NCBI GenBank assembly: GCA_001780385.1
Contig: MFGW01000054.1
Coordinates: 1 to 5,607 of the forward strand
Direction of reading: 5' to 3'
Source of the DNA: Candidatus Fischerbacteria bacterium RBG_13_37_8
GTDB taxonomy: Bacteria > Acidobacteriota > HRBIN11 > MFGW01
Length of the DNA: 5,607 nt
Of this stretch, positions 1-4,974 are shown piece by piece. Position 1 is the stretch's first letter. Each line of letters begins with the position of its first letter. The notes beneath the pieces were generated by a model. That model worked only from the letters and a program-made list of their open reading frames with translations. It was not told where the DNA came from and made no database searches. The translations under genes were made by a program, and so were the position numbers.

Positions 1-1
1 A

Positions 2-313
2 ATTTTATTGGGTGTTTATTTGATCTATGCATTGGCACAATTTGCTATGACCCTCATTCTTCAAATAGCTCTGTATGTAGAAGGCGCTGAAACTGATTCC
101 CAAGCCATTGCAGGCTCTATCTTGCTTATAGCATTTGCACGATTGCTATTGATTATTTGCCTTTTTGGATGGCTTCGTTTGAAAAAATGGGGAATAATTA
201 GTTCGACTATATTTTTGCTTGCAGCATTAATTGCTTTACATGACATTATTTCTTTATTCTTGCTTCTTTATGCTCTTTACGCCTTGCTATTTCGTTGGCG
301 ATCCTTTGATTAA
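2..313 (+). CDS. Small multi-helix membrane protein, 5'-truncated by window edge
   Basis: The frame is open from the first complete codon, so the true start probably lies upstream. A TTG at position 8 is the first possible start inside the window but has no visible ribosome site because the window begins there. About 103 codons are present, ending in tandem TAA TAA. The product is very hydrophobic, with about three or four membrane helices: one near residues 4-24, a short polar loop with acidic residues, a second around 35-56, a basic turn (RLKKWG) that would face the cytoplasm, and a closely spaced pair near 63-96. No catalytic motif is visible. I do not recognise the family; the layout resembles many small uncharacterised inner-membrane proteins. 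The next gene remnant points toward it from the opposite strand. Coding is likely because helices and charged loops alternate regularly over the whole length. Confidence 0.6.
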   Translation: MLLGVYLIYALAQFAMTLILQIALYVEGAETDSQAIAGSILLIAFARLLLIICLFGWLRLKKWGIISSTIFLLAALIALHDIISLFLLLYALYALLFRWRSFD

Positions 314-365
314 TAATCAATATTTTTCGCTTCCCGTGCAATGCTGAGTTTGGCAGTCCCTGGCG

Positions 366-515
366 CTATTCATTGCGAGCATTAGCTTGCAAAACAACAT
401 AGAGTGCTGCAAACAAAATGATTGGCGAGGACCACATTCCCGACAGAATCGTCTTTGTATAAAGCGAACCAAGAAGAGGACTGGGCTTCTTGTTGCCATG
501 CTTCTTGCTCGCCAT
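366..515 (-). pseudogene. Decayed paralogue of the HXXEE membrane protein gene, internal deletion
   Basis: Read on the minus strand, this segment encodes LLGSLYTKTIL, then SGMWSSP, then LFAALYVV and ends in LQANARNE and TAG. This matches the last ~35 residues of the intact HXXEE protein at 2483-2911 (LLGSLFTKTIL, PGMWSSP, LFAALYVV) apart from a different extreme C-terminus. Comparing the two loci, base 477 corresponds to 2594 and base 478 to 2914, so 319 bp covering nearly all of the coding region is missing here. The deletion happens to fuse a short upstream reading frame (ATG at 515, MASKKHGNK...) in frame to the C-terminal remnant, giving an uninterrupted 49-codon chimeric ORF. That ORF has no good ribosome site, and I regard it as a by-product of the deletion. 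The divergent C-terminus suggests an older paralogue, not a very recent copy. Confidence 0.7.
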
Positions 516-581
516 TTAAACAACTCAAGAAGCAATTATTATTTAAACTTTATTAATTATTGCTCGAATTACAAGGTTTTT

Positions 582-671
582 CAAATTTTGATGAAATTTT
601 GAAATAGCCTCTTGAAACGCCCTCTGGGTAATCGTTTCCGGAGTGTCAAATGTCGGGGTTTGACCCCGTCA
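582..671 (+). repeat. 90-bp dispersed REP-like repeat, copy 1
   Basis: This is one of three same-orientation copies, each exactly 90 bp and alignable without gaps. By hand count it matches copy 3 (4141-4230) at 80 of 90 positions and copy 2 (3017-3106) at 78 of 90. It opens with a direct duplication of AAATTTTGA, continues into an inverted pair GAAACG...CGTTTC enclosing CCC TCT GGG, then a GGAG tetranucleotide, and ends in a strong hairpin CGGGGT-TTG-ACCCCG (positions 651-665). An alternative pairing GTCAAA/TTTGAC competes with the last stem. GGAG followed by an imperfect palindrome is typical of REP elements mobilised by RAYT transposases. Here homology with copy 2 extends beyond the 90 bp, through the leader of the neighbouring gene remnant. 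Confidence 0.8.
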
Positions 672-686
672 TGCATAACTACGCAA

Positions 687-715
687 TTGACTTCTATATC
701 ACTTGTAGTTATAAT
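687..715 (+). promoter_or_regulatory. Near-consensus sigma70 promoter upstream of broken nucleotidyltransferase gene
   Basis: TTGACT (687-692) and TATAAT (710-715) are separated by 17 bp, which is close to the ideal housekeeping promoter. It begins 15 bp after repeat copy 1. The expected transcription start, near 722, lies only about 13 nt before the ATG at 735, so the leader would be very short. Confidence 0.65.
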
Positions 716-734
716 GGTAGTTACGATGAGCATA

Positions 735-1661
735 ATGCGTAAAACATTGGAAGAAAATTACCTCTACTTCCTGAAAGAACTTGTCCGCATCAATAGCGAA
801 ATTATTGCCCTCCCCCGTGGCGCTATCTCACGTAAAAAAATCGGCAACTCAACCTATTACTATCACTAGTGGCGCGAGGGGAAAAAAGTAAAAACATTAT
901 TTCTTGGTCACATCCCTCCAGAAAACCTGCTCAAAGAAATTTAGCTCCGCAAAACACTCGAAAAACAAAAAAAAGAAATCCTCGAGAATATTGCCGTAAT
1001 AACCAAAGCAATCGATGTGCAAAAAGTAACGGCAGAAGAAATTATAAAACTATTTGCACAAAATAGCATTTCATTTCTGCTCATTGGTTCATATTATCTG
1101 CCGGTTATAAAGGAGGTATTCAAATTCAATCTTCCCTCTATAAAGACTCAGGATATCGATTTTCTTCTCAGATTCCCTTACCACGGCAAGCCTGTCGATA
1201 TTGAATACCTTCTCAAACCTATTGGCTTTACGATAGGTTTTTATGATGATGGCTCAACTTATTTCACCAATGGTATTTTCAGTATTGAATTCCTGGTACC
1301 TGAAAAAGGCAAAAGCATTGAAAATGCTCTCTCAATAAAACCCTTGAAAATAAAAGCAATTCCTCTGAGATACATGGAAATGCTATTTAATCAACCAATA
1401 AAAATTGACCGTGGAGACTATTCCTTTTTTGTGCCCAGTCCTTGGATTTTTGCCTTTCACAAGATCCTCATTTCAGCAAAAAGAAGAAACGCAAACAAGC
1501 GGGAAAAAGACATTTTGCAGGCAAAGGCAATCCTGCGAGAGATATTTAATAAGGAAAAGACCAAGCAACAGGCGCTTTCATACCTGAAAACACTCCCTCC
1601 CAAGTGGCGCACTGCAATCAAGATCTTTCTTGCTAAACATTTCCCTCTTATTTCAAATTAG
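735..1661 (+). pseudogene. GSU2403-type nucleotidyltransferase-fold gene with two in-frame TAG codons
   Basis: One continuous reading frame runs from ATG 735 (or ATG 726) to TAG 1659-1661, interrupted only by TAG at 867-869 and TAG at 942-944. Read through, it gives about 308 residues. An N-terminal helical part (MRKTLEENYLYFLKEL) is followed by a segment with YYYH-x-WREGKKVKTLFLG, which resembles the YWY...R.gGK...YLG strip of GSU2403-family proteins. Next come a coiled lysine/glutamate-rich linker and a nucleotidyltransferase-like core with LIGS (near 1086) and TQDIDFLL carrying the paired aspartates. The core and both flanks look well preserved, so loss is recent or the stops are tolerated. 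Both stops sit where CAG (Gln) would fit, consistent with two C-to-T changes. No frameshift is needed. Translation would be weakly initiated, since only GATGAG precedes ATG 735. Family assignment is from motif memory, not a search. Confidence 0.65.
1017..1661 (+). CDS. Open C-terminal part of the broken nucleotidyltransferase, 214 codons
   Basis: Downstream of the second TAG the frame stays open for more than 230 codons, and an automatic caller could start it at GTG 1017. It retains the putative nucleotidyltransferase core: LIGSYYLP at residues 22-29, an acidic pair in TQDIDFLL (D46 and D48), then a basic helical C-terminal region (AKRRNANKREKDILQAKAI) typical of the GSU2403-like group. No Shine-Dalgarno sequence precedes GTG 1017, and the bases before it are plainly the linker of the same protein, so independent translation is doubtful. 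It is listed separately because the catalytic half is intact and could function if either stop is suppressed or a cryptic start is used. The last 14 bp overlap the convergent gene at 1648-2415. Confidence 0.4.
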   Translation: MQKVTAEEIIKLFAQNSISFLLIGSYYLPVIKEVFKFNLPSIKTQDIDFLLRFPYHGKPVDIEYLLKPIGFTIGFYDDGSTYFTNGIFSIEFLVPEKGKSIENALSIKPLKIKAIPLRYMEMLFNQPIKIDRGDYSFFVPSPWIFAFHKILISAKRRNANKREKDILQAKAILREIFNKEKTKQQALSYLKTLPPKWRTAIKIFLAKHFPLISN

Positions 1662-2415
1662 CCGCCAGCTTATCCTCAATATAAATATGATCAAATCCCG
1701 ATGGATATTGTTCCTCAATAGGTCGGGCATATCTTTTTCCATAATCGGTTAATGTCCATATGATCATTCGCAATGACCAGAAAAAATCTTTGCGTAAACG
1801 CTCAATATTCTTAAGCATAGAATCATTGAAATAAGCGAGCATTACATCATCTGGCAATGTTTCAACTCTCATATTATTATTTTTCATATAATCCATTGCG
1901 ACTAAATGTAATGTATAAAGATCATAATATTTCTTGCCTTGAAACGTTTGCAGGAGAAATTTTTTACGCCTCGGAAAGTTGCCATCATTATAAGATGCGC
2001 TAGTCATTAAAGTTATCTCGTCGTCAAACTTGCTGACCAACTTGTAAGATATACCTCCTGGACCATAATGATTAATGAAATAATAGACGGGCTCGGTGTC
2101 ATGTTTATAAGTATAGATAAGACAAACTGGCAATGTTCGAATGTAAACTTCATCTATTTTAGCAAAACCAAAATTCCTTATTGTTTGTTCAATATCTTGC
2201 ACAGCGCGTATTCTCGATTCATATCCTTTCTCGGGAATTTTAAGTAGCTTCAAACCAGGTCTGACATTATAACGTCCTGCACCTAGGCAAAAAATGATTA
2301 GCAAGAGGGGAGGTAATAATAATAAAACTATCCTGAGCCAGTATGTTACTTGAATGACTGACATTAAGTAAAAGATGCAAATCATTACAACCAGCATAAT
2401 TAAAAATAATTTCAC
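1648..2415 (-). CDS. Membrane-anchored protein of unknown function, 255 aa
   Basis: The start is GTG at 2413-2415, chosen because AGGAG (plus-strand 2423-2427) lies 7 nt upstream. The overlapping ATG at 2417 is followed directly by TGA. Two N-terminal membrane helices (about residues 2-20 and 26-46) form a hairpin. A soluble domain of about 205 residues follows and, with a short periplasmic turn, would lie in the cytoplasm. It contains aromatic-rich beta-like stretches (VYIRTLPVCLIYTY, PVYYFINHYGPGG), a segment FDDEITLMTSASYNDGNFPRR, then YYDLYTLH and an alpha-helical C-terminus (MLKNIERLRKDFFW). The TSAS...GNFPR...LY..H arrangement reminds me of a widespread uncharacterised bacterial family, but I cannot name it. 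The gene lies 67 nt downstream of the HXXEE gene on the same strand, so co-transcription is possible. A TATAAT at 2435-2440 has no -35 partner. The TAA stop lies inside the convergent pseudogene. Confidence 0.75.
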   Translation of the reverse strand: MKLFLIMLVVMICIFYLMSVIQVTYWLRIVLLLLPPLLLIIFCLGAGRYNVRPGLKLLKIPEKGYESRIRAVQDIEQTIRNFGFAKIDEVYIRTLPVCLIYTYKHDTEPVYYFINHYGPGGISYKLVSKFDDEITLMTSASYNDGNFPRRKKFLLQTFQGKKYYDLYTLHLVAMDYMKNNNMRVETLPDDVMLAYFNDSMLKNIERLRKDFFWSLRMIIWTLTDYGKRYARPIEEQYPSGFDHIYIEDKLAANLK

Positions 2416-2422
2416 ATTCGAT

Positions 2423-2427
2423 CTCCT
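2423..2427 (-). promoter_or_regulatory. Ribosome binding site fixing a GTG start
   Basis: AGGAG on the minus strand with a 7-nt spacer to GTG 2415. It decides the start of the 255-aa membrane protein over the later in-frame ATG codons. Confidence 0.65.
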
Positions 2428-2482
2428 GCGTTATATTATAGCATATATCGATCACTGCTTTTTATAGAGCTCTACAGAAGAA

Positions 2483-2911
2483 TTACACATCATAGCGAAA
2501 ACCTCTCACGACAACATAGAGAGCTGCAAACAAAAGGATTGGCGAAGACCACATTCCCGGCAGAATCGTCTTTGTAAAGAGCGAACCAAGAAGATGACCA
2601 AGCGCGTTGATTACCATCATAATTCCAACAACCAAAGTCACTACGCGAATGATTCTGCCTCCACGCGCCACGAGGGGGATGATGCTATATCCTATGAGAA
2701 TTGCCACAATAAGTCCCTCAATCCACATCCCAAATGAAAACGTGGGTGCAGGAAAAAATCCAAGTCGCGCCTTAATGTCGTACACAGCCTGATTGTAAAA
2801 GGGGAGGAATCCCGTTATTGCCTCATCAATCACATGAAGCGCAACCGCTGTTACCAGCACAAACCATGCTAATGCATTTTTATTCACGAACAGTTCCTTT
2901 ATTTGTTTCAT
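2483..2911 (-). CDS. HXXEE-type integral membrane protein, 142 aa
   Basis: I set the start at ATG 2911, not at an upstream ATG at 2971, because AAGGAG (plus-strand 2922-2927) sits 10 nt before it. The 20 extra residues are hydrophilic and read from the duplicated leader. The protein has four predicted membrane helices, near residues 12-30, 62-82, 88-110 and 120-136. The first carries H26-V-I-D-E30, matching the H-x-x-[DE]-E signature of the HXXEE family. The C-terminal region has N102, H106 and the PGMWSSP turn, in line with that family's N...H and Y.PG..T pattern. The biochemical role of the family is unknown to me. Length is near the family's usual 130-180 residues. A decayed paralogue lies at 366-515. 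The gene is preceded by a 74-nt leader containing a short overlapping ORF, and by repeat copy 2. The stop is TAA. Confidence 0.75.
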   Translation of the reverse strand: MKQIKELFVNKNALAWFVLVTAVALHVIDEAITGFLPFYNQAVYDIKARLGFFPAPTFSFGMWIEGLIVAILIGYSIIPLVARGGRIIRVVTLVVGIMMVINALGHLLGSLFTKTILPGMWSSPILLFAALYVVVRGFRYDV

Positions 2912-2951
2912 AAGGACTGGGCTCCTTATTGCCATGCTTCTTGCTCGCCAT
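2880..2951 (-). other. Short ORF overlapping the HXXEE gene start
   Basis: A 23-codon frame runs from ATG 2951 to TAA 2880 and overlaps the first 32 bp of the HXXEE gene in another frame. Its start and first codons (MASKKHGNK) are also present in the duplicated locus at 515. It could be a leader peptide, but no Shine-Dalgarno sequence precedes it, and conservation may only reflect the DNA duplication. Confidence 0.2.
2922..2927 (-). promoter_or_regulatory. Ribosome binding site of the HXXEE gene
   Basis: AAGGAG on the minus strand with a 10-nt spacer to ATG 2911. It supports the short 142-aa protein over the 162-aa version. In the decayed paralogue the same site reads AAGAAG. Confidence 0.6.
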
Positions 2952-2991
2952 TTAAGCAACTCAAGAAGCAATCATTATTTAAACTTTATCA

Positions 2992-3019
2992 ATTATTCCT
3001 CGAATTACAGGTTTTTCAA
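2992..3019 (-). promoter_or_regulatory. Candidate promoter of the HXXEE gene
   Basis: On the minus strand, TTGAAA (3014-3019) and AATAAT (2992-2997) are 16 bp apart. The paralogous locus keeps both hexamers with a 17-bp gap. The -35 box straddles the left edge of repeat copy 2. The -10 box is imperfect, so this is tentative. Confidence 0.35.
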
Positions 3020-3106
3020 ATTTTGATGAAATTTTGAAAGAGGCTCTCGGAACGTCCTCCGGGACATCGTTTCCGGAGTGTCTAATGTCAAGCTTTGACC
3101 CCGTCA
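3017..3106 (+). repeat. 90-bp dispersed REP-like repeat, copy 2
   Basis: This is the second copy, in the same orientation, lying between the divergent end of the HXXEE leader and the 3' end of the secreted-protein gene; it stops 10 bp short of that gene's TAA. The GGAG tetranucleotide and the TTTGACCCCGTCA end are conserved. The terminal hairpin has changed: the left arm CGGGGT of the other copies reads CAAGCT here, which breaks the GC stem and leaves GTCAAG...CTTTGAC as the possible pairing. The middle hairpin is kept in altered form (GTCC-TCCG-GGAC). A 9-bp tandem (CGTCAATTA twice) follows at its right edge. Confidence 0.8.
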
Positions 3107-3116
3107 ATTACGTCAA

Positions 3117-3929
3117 TTAATCCCAAACAGCACTTGTTGCAAAATTATGCTCCCAGCAACCAGCACCCCCCTCGGTATCTGCTGCTATCGAATGCGCAGA
3201 ATCTACACACACCTTTACCGTACACTCACATGCCTCTCCTATCGGTTTTTCAGTCGTTACTTCAATCCAGATCCCGCTGTCTTTAGGTATTGGTGGAATC
3301 TCATAGATAAAAGTGTTGAAGGGCGGCTTTTTAAAACGCGATAGCTCGACTCGCAATTTAGCAGCAGGTGCATCCAAATTGCTTTGATTTCGAACATACA
3401 TTTTTGCATGTGATGGACCATCAATATGCACATAATCAATAATCAAATCCGTTGTTGTTACGGGAGCAACTTTAATAGCGGTATCAGCAGCAGGTTTTTC
3501 TTGAGCAGATGCCAGTGATAGACAAACAGGCTCAGTAAGAGGTATTCTCCTGGCAAAATATTCCCCGTCCAGCATGAGCCGGAAGCAGTATTTAGCATTA
3601 GGCTTGACATTTTTTGGAATGACATAATTGCTCTCAATTTCAACCTTGACCGATTGATATTTTGCAGGCATAGTTATGCCATGTGAATCAGAAATCCATT
3701 GTCCCCCTATTTCCTGTGTCACGACAAGATAACCGGTATCTCCTTCGGGATAACCAGCAGCATTAATAAATACCGCAGAGAATTTCAATGAATCACCAGG
3801 CTTCAGATCCCGCGATGGAGTAATGGTCAATGTGCCTTCATTAACTGCATAGAGATAAGTTGCGGTGAAACTGAACAGGAAAATAATAAAAGCAGTTGCC
3901 GCTAATTTGGTTAATCTTTCCATTCTCAT
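3117..3929 (-). CDS. Secreted protein with CARDB-like C-terminal domain, 270 aa
   Basis: I chose ATG 3929 because AGGAGG (plus-strand 3938-3943) lies 8 nt upstream. The frame extends to 4034, but that extension is cysteine-rich nonsense with no ribosome site. Residues 1-28 form a classical signal peptide: basic start (MRMERLTK), hydrophobic core (AFIIFLFSF) and a plausible signal peptidase I site after TYLYA. Residues 31-140 look like an all-beta domain. Residues 145-158 are an Ala/Pro/Thr-rich linker. Residues 159-263 resemble a CARDB-type immunoglobulin-like domain: DLIIDYVHIDG, MYVRNQSN, the PPIPKDSG turn and a closing VCVDSAHSI..DTEGG..WEHNF that mimics the VD...I.E..E.NN end. Six cysteines (115, 136, 234, 236, 241, 258) in the mature part suggest disulfides and an extracytoplasmic location. 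No enzyme motif or sorting signal is visible, so it may be a binding or adhesion protein. It stands alone, with no adjacent co-directional partner upstream. Confidence 0.75.
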   Translation of the reverse strand: MRMERLTKLAATAFIIFLFSFTATYLYAVNEGTLTITPSRDLKPGDSLKFSAVFINAAGYPEGDTGYLVVTQEIGGQWISDSHGITMPAKYQSVKVEIESNYVIPKNVKPNAKYCFRLMLDGEYFARRIPLTEPVCLSLASAQEKPAADTAIKVAPVTTTDLIIDYVHIDGPSHAKMYVRNQSNLDAPAAKLRVELSRFKKPPFNTFIYEIPPIPKDSGIWIEVTTEKPIGEACECTVKVCVDSAHSIAADTEGGAGCWEHNFATSAVWD

Positions 3930-3937
3930 AAATCTCA

Positions 3938-3943
3938 CCTCCT
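3938..3943 (-). promoter_or_regulatory. Ribosome binding site of the secreted-protein gene
   Basis: AGGAGG on the minus strand with an 8-nt spacer to ATG 3929. A second ATG six bases further in is less well placed. This site rules out the longer 305-codon reading. Confidence 0.7.
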
Positions 3944-4140
3944 CAATAATTATACAACAACAACTGCATGAATCAAAACCGACTGAATGCCTTAAAAATA
4001 TCAACCACAATTGAGACAAACAGCAATTTGCCAATACTGAACTATCTCGTTGCTGAACTTGTTCATAAGCTCATAAATCATTTTCTGCCCTAAATGATAT
4101 ATGATGGTACACAAAAATCAAAGGAAAGCACAAGCACACT

Positions 4141-4230
4141 CAAATTTTGATAAAATTTTAAAAGAGCCTCTTGAAACGCCCTGCGGAACATCGTTTGCGG
4201 AGTGCCAAATGTCGGGGTTTGACCCCGTCA
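4141..4230 (+). repeat. 90-bp dispersed REP-like repeat, copy 3
   Basis: This is the third copy, same orientation, with no gaps against copy 1. Unlike copies 1 and 2, its flanks show no further homology, so it defines the ends of the repeat unit: CAAATTTTGAT on the left and GACCCCGTCA on the right. GGAG and the terminal CGGGGT-TTG-ACCCCG hairpin (4210-4224) are identical to copy 1. The right end lies 7 bp before the -35 box of the toxin-antitoxin promoter. Confidence 0.8.
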
Positions 4231-4237
4231 ACCTGAT

Positions 4238-4266
4238 TTGACCGCGCAGTTGATAAAAGCTATAAT
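4238..4266 (+). promoter_or_regulatory. Sigma70 promoter of the toxin-antitoxin operon
   Basis: TTGACC (4238-4243) and TATAAT (4261-4266) are separated by 17 bp. The likely transcription start, near 4273, gives a leader of about 42 nt before the antitoxin ATG. I see no clear palindromic operator over the promoter. Confidence 0.7.
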
Positions 4267-4314
4267 GAATACGTCAATGAAATACAGGCTTACTACAATT
4301 GGAGGTCAATATAA

Positions 4315-4536
4315 ATGAAATACCTTGGAGTGGCCCGCAAAGAAAAAGGAAAGGTCCTGATGCCTGATTCATTTGATACTGAGAAAGACGGAAAGCTCTA
4401 TGAAGCGGTAGAAATTGGTGGTGATCTTCTTTTACTACCATCGCCACTGGATAAAGAAAGATTAGCTCAGATCCAAAAACTATCAGCACTCTCCATAAAA
4501 GAACATAGAAAAACATTGAAAGGGCTCGCCAAGTGA
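4315..4536 (+). CDS. Putative antitoxin of a Doc-type toxin-antitoxin pair, 73 aa
   Basis: ATG 4315 is preceded by GGAGGT (4301-4306) at an 8-nt spacing. The N-terminal half (MKYLGVARKEKGKVLMPDSF...YEAVEIGGDLLLLPSP) looks like short beta strands around turns, reminiscent of AbrB/MazE-like swapped-hairpin DNA-binding domains but without their standard signature. The C-terminal half (LDKERLAQIQKL, SIKEHRKTLKGLAK) is predicted to be helical and basic, the usual position of the toxin-neutralising segment. The inferred role is to bind and silence the downstream Doc toxin and repress the shared promoter. Evidence for this is positional: small size, first place in the operon, and a 4-nt overlap with the toxin. 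It does not look like classical Phd, so I give no gene symbol. It could be a distinct antitoxin family that pairs with Doc proteins. Confidence 0.7.
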   Translation: MKYLGVARKEKGKVLMPDSFDTEKDGKLYEAVEIGGDLLLLPSPLDKERLAQIQKLSALSIKEHRKTLKGLAK

Positions 4537-4922
4537 AATGGATTACCTTAGGGGAACTTATTATTATCCATGAAAATGTAATAGCAGAAACTGGGGGAGT
4601 ACATGGAATCATAAATCCCGGCAGCCTGGAATCTTCCCTTGCTAGACCTTTCACTACTGTCGGGAACAAAGAATTTTTTCCAACACTATGGGCGAAAGTA
4701 TCAGCTCTGATTCATTCATTAATAGCATTTCATCCCTTCGTTGATGGGAATAAGAGAACAGCATTAGTAGCAGCTGATGTTTGTCTAAGGTTAAATGGAT
4801 ACCGATTAATACCCTCTGATGAAGTAGAATCTTTTTTCTGGTCTATAGCTCGAGGGGAACAATCAATTGAAGAAATAATCAATTGGATCGAAAATAATAC
4901 TGCTAAATGGCAAATGATTTGA
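4533..4922 (+). CDS. doc: Doc-family (death-on-curing) toxin with Fic fold, 129 aa
   Basis: The start is GTG 4533, overlapping the antitoxin stop as GTGA, which indicates translational coupling. An ATG five bases later is out of frame. The defining Fic/Doc loop is present at residues 67-76 (HPFVDGNKRT), with the catalytic-position histidine H67, D71, N73, K74 and R75. The NKR ending, not the NGR of AMP-transferring Fic enzymes, marks it as Doc-like. The N-terminal region GGVHGIINPGSLESSLARPF (20-40) is the standard Doc strip with a GG..G...G.LE.AL.RP pattern. Length matches Doc proteins (about 125-135 aa). In the P1 phage family member, Doc is a kinase that phosphorylates elongation factor Tu and stops translation; by homology this protein would do the same unless neutralised by the upstream partner. 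All key loop residues are intact, so the toxin is probably active. Confidence 0.9.
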   Translation: MKWITLGELIIIHENVIAETGGVHGIINPGSLESSLARPFTTVGNKEFFPTLWAKVSALIHSLIAFHPFVDGNKRTALVAADVCLRLNGYRLIPSDEVESFFWSIARGEQSIEEIINWIENNTAKWQMI

Positions 4923-4974
4923 TCAGACATTATGACCTACATTCGCTTTATTCTTAATTTTTGGGAGATTCCGT

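Larger units (their letters stand above)
3930..4314. other. 385-bp intergenic region between divergent genes
   Basis: No gene is supported here. From left to right it holds the ribosome site of the secreted-protein gene, about 190 bp with no clear content, repeat copy 3, the toxin-antitoxin promoter and the antitoxin ribosome site. Within the unexplained part there is one small inverted repeat, ATCATTT (4077-4083) and AAATGAT (4092-4098), with an 8-nt loop. It could be a protein-binding site or chance in AT-rich DNA. Confidence 0.5.

Noticed and set aside
651..665. Rho-independent terminator formed by the GC hairpin of the repeat
   Set aside because: No T-run follows the stem on either strand, so a classical terminator is not supported.
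612..734. N-terminal extension of the nucleotidyltransferase frame back to 612
   Set aside because: These codons read through repeat copy 1 and the promoter, so they lie upstream of the likely transcription start.
869..1066. 65-codon plus-strand ORF, very rich in Lys/Arg/Asn
   Set aside because: It is an out-of-frame shadow of the nucleotidyltransferase linker; low-complexity composition and no ribosome site.
2483..2971. Longer 162-aa version of the HXXEE protein starting at 2971
   Set aside because: The extra 20 residues come from the duplicated leader, and a good ribosome site sits directly before ATG 2911.
3949..3976. Minus-strand promoter TTGATT-16-TATAAT before the secreted-protein gene
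   Set aside because: The predicted transcription start would fall inside the ribosome binding site, so it could not make a normal leader.
3117..4034. Longer 305-aa version of the secreted protein
   Set aside because: It would bury the signal peptide behind a Cys-rich stretch and ignore the strong AGGAGG before ATG 3929.
582..4230. Integron cassette array with the 90-bp repeats as attC sites
   Set aside because: The repeats are similar in length to attC and co-oriented, but I find no RYYYAAC/GTTRRRY core pair, the genes between them point in both directions, and no integrase is present.
582..4230. CRISPR array
   Set aside because: There are only three copies spaced 1-2.4 kb apart with genes between them; no short regular spacers.
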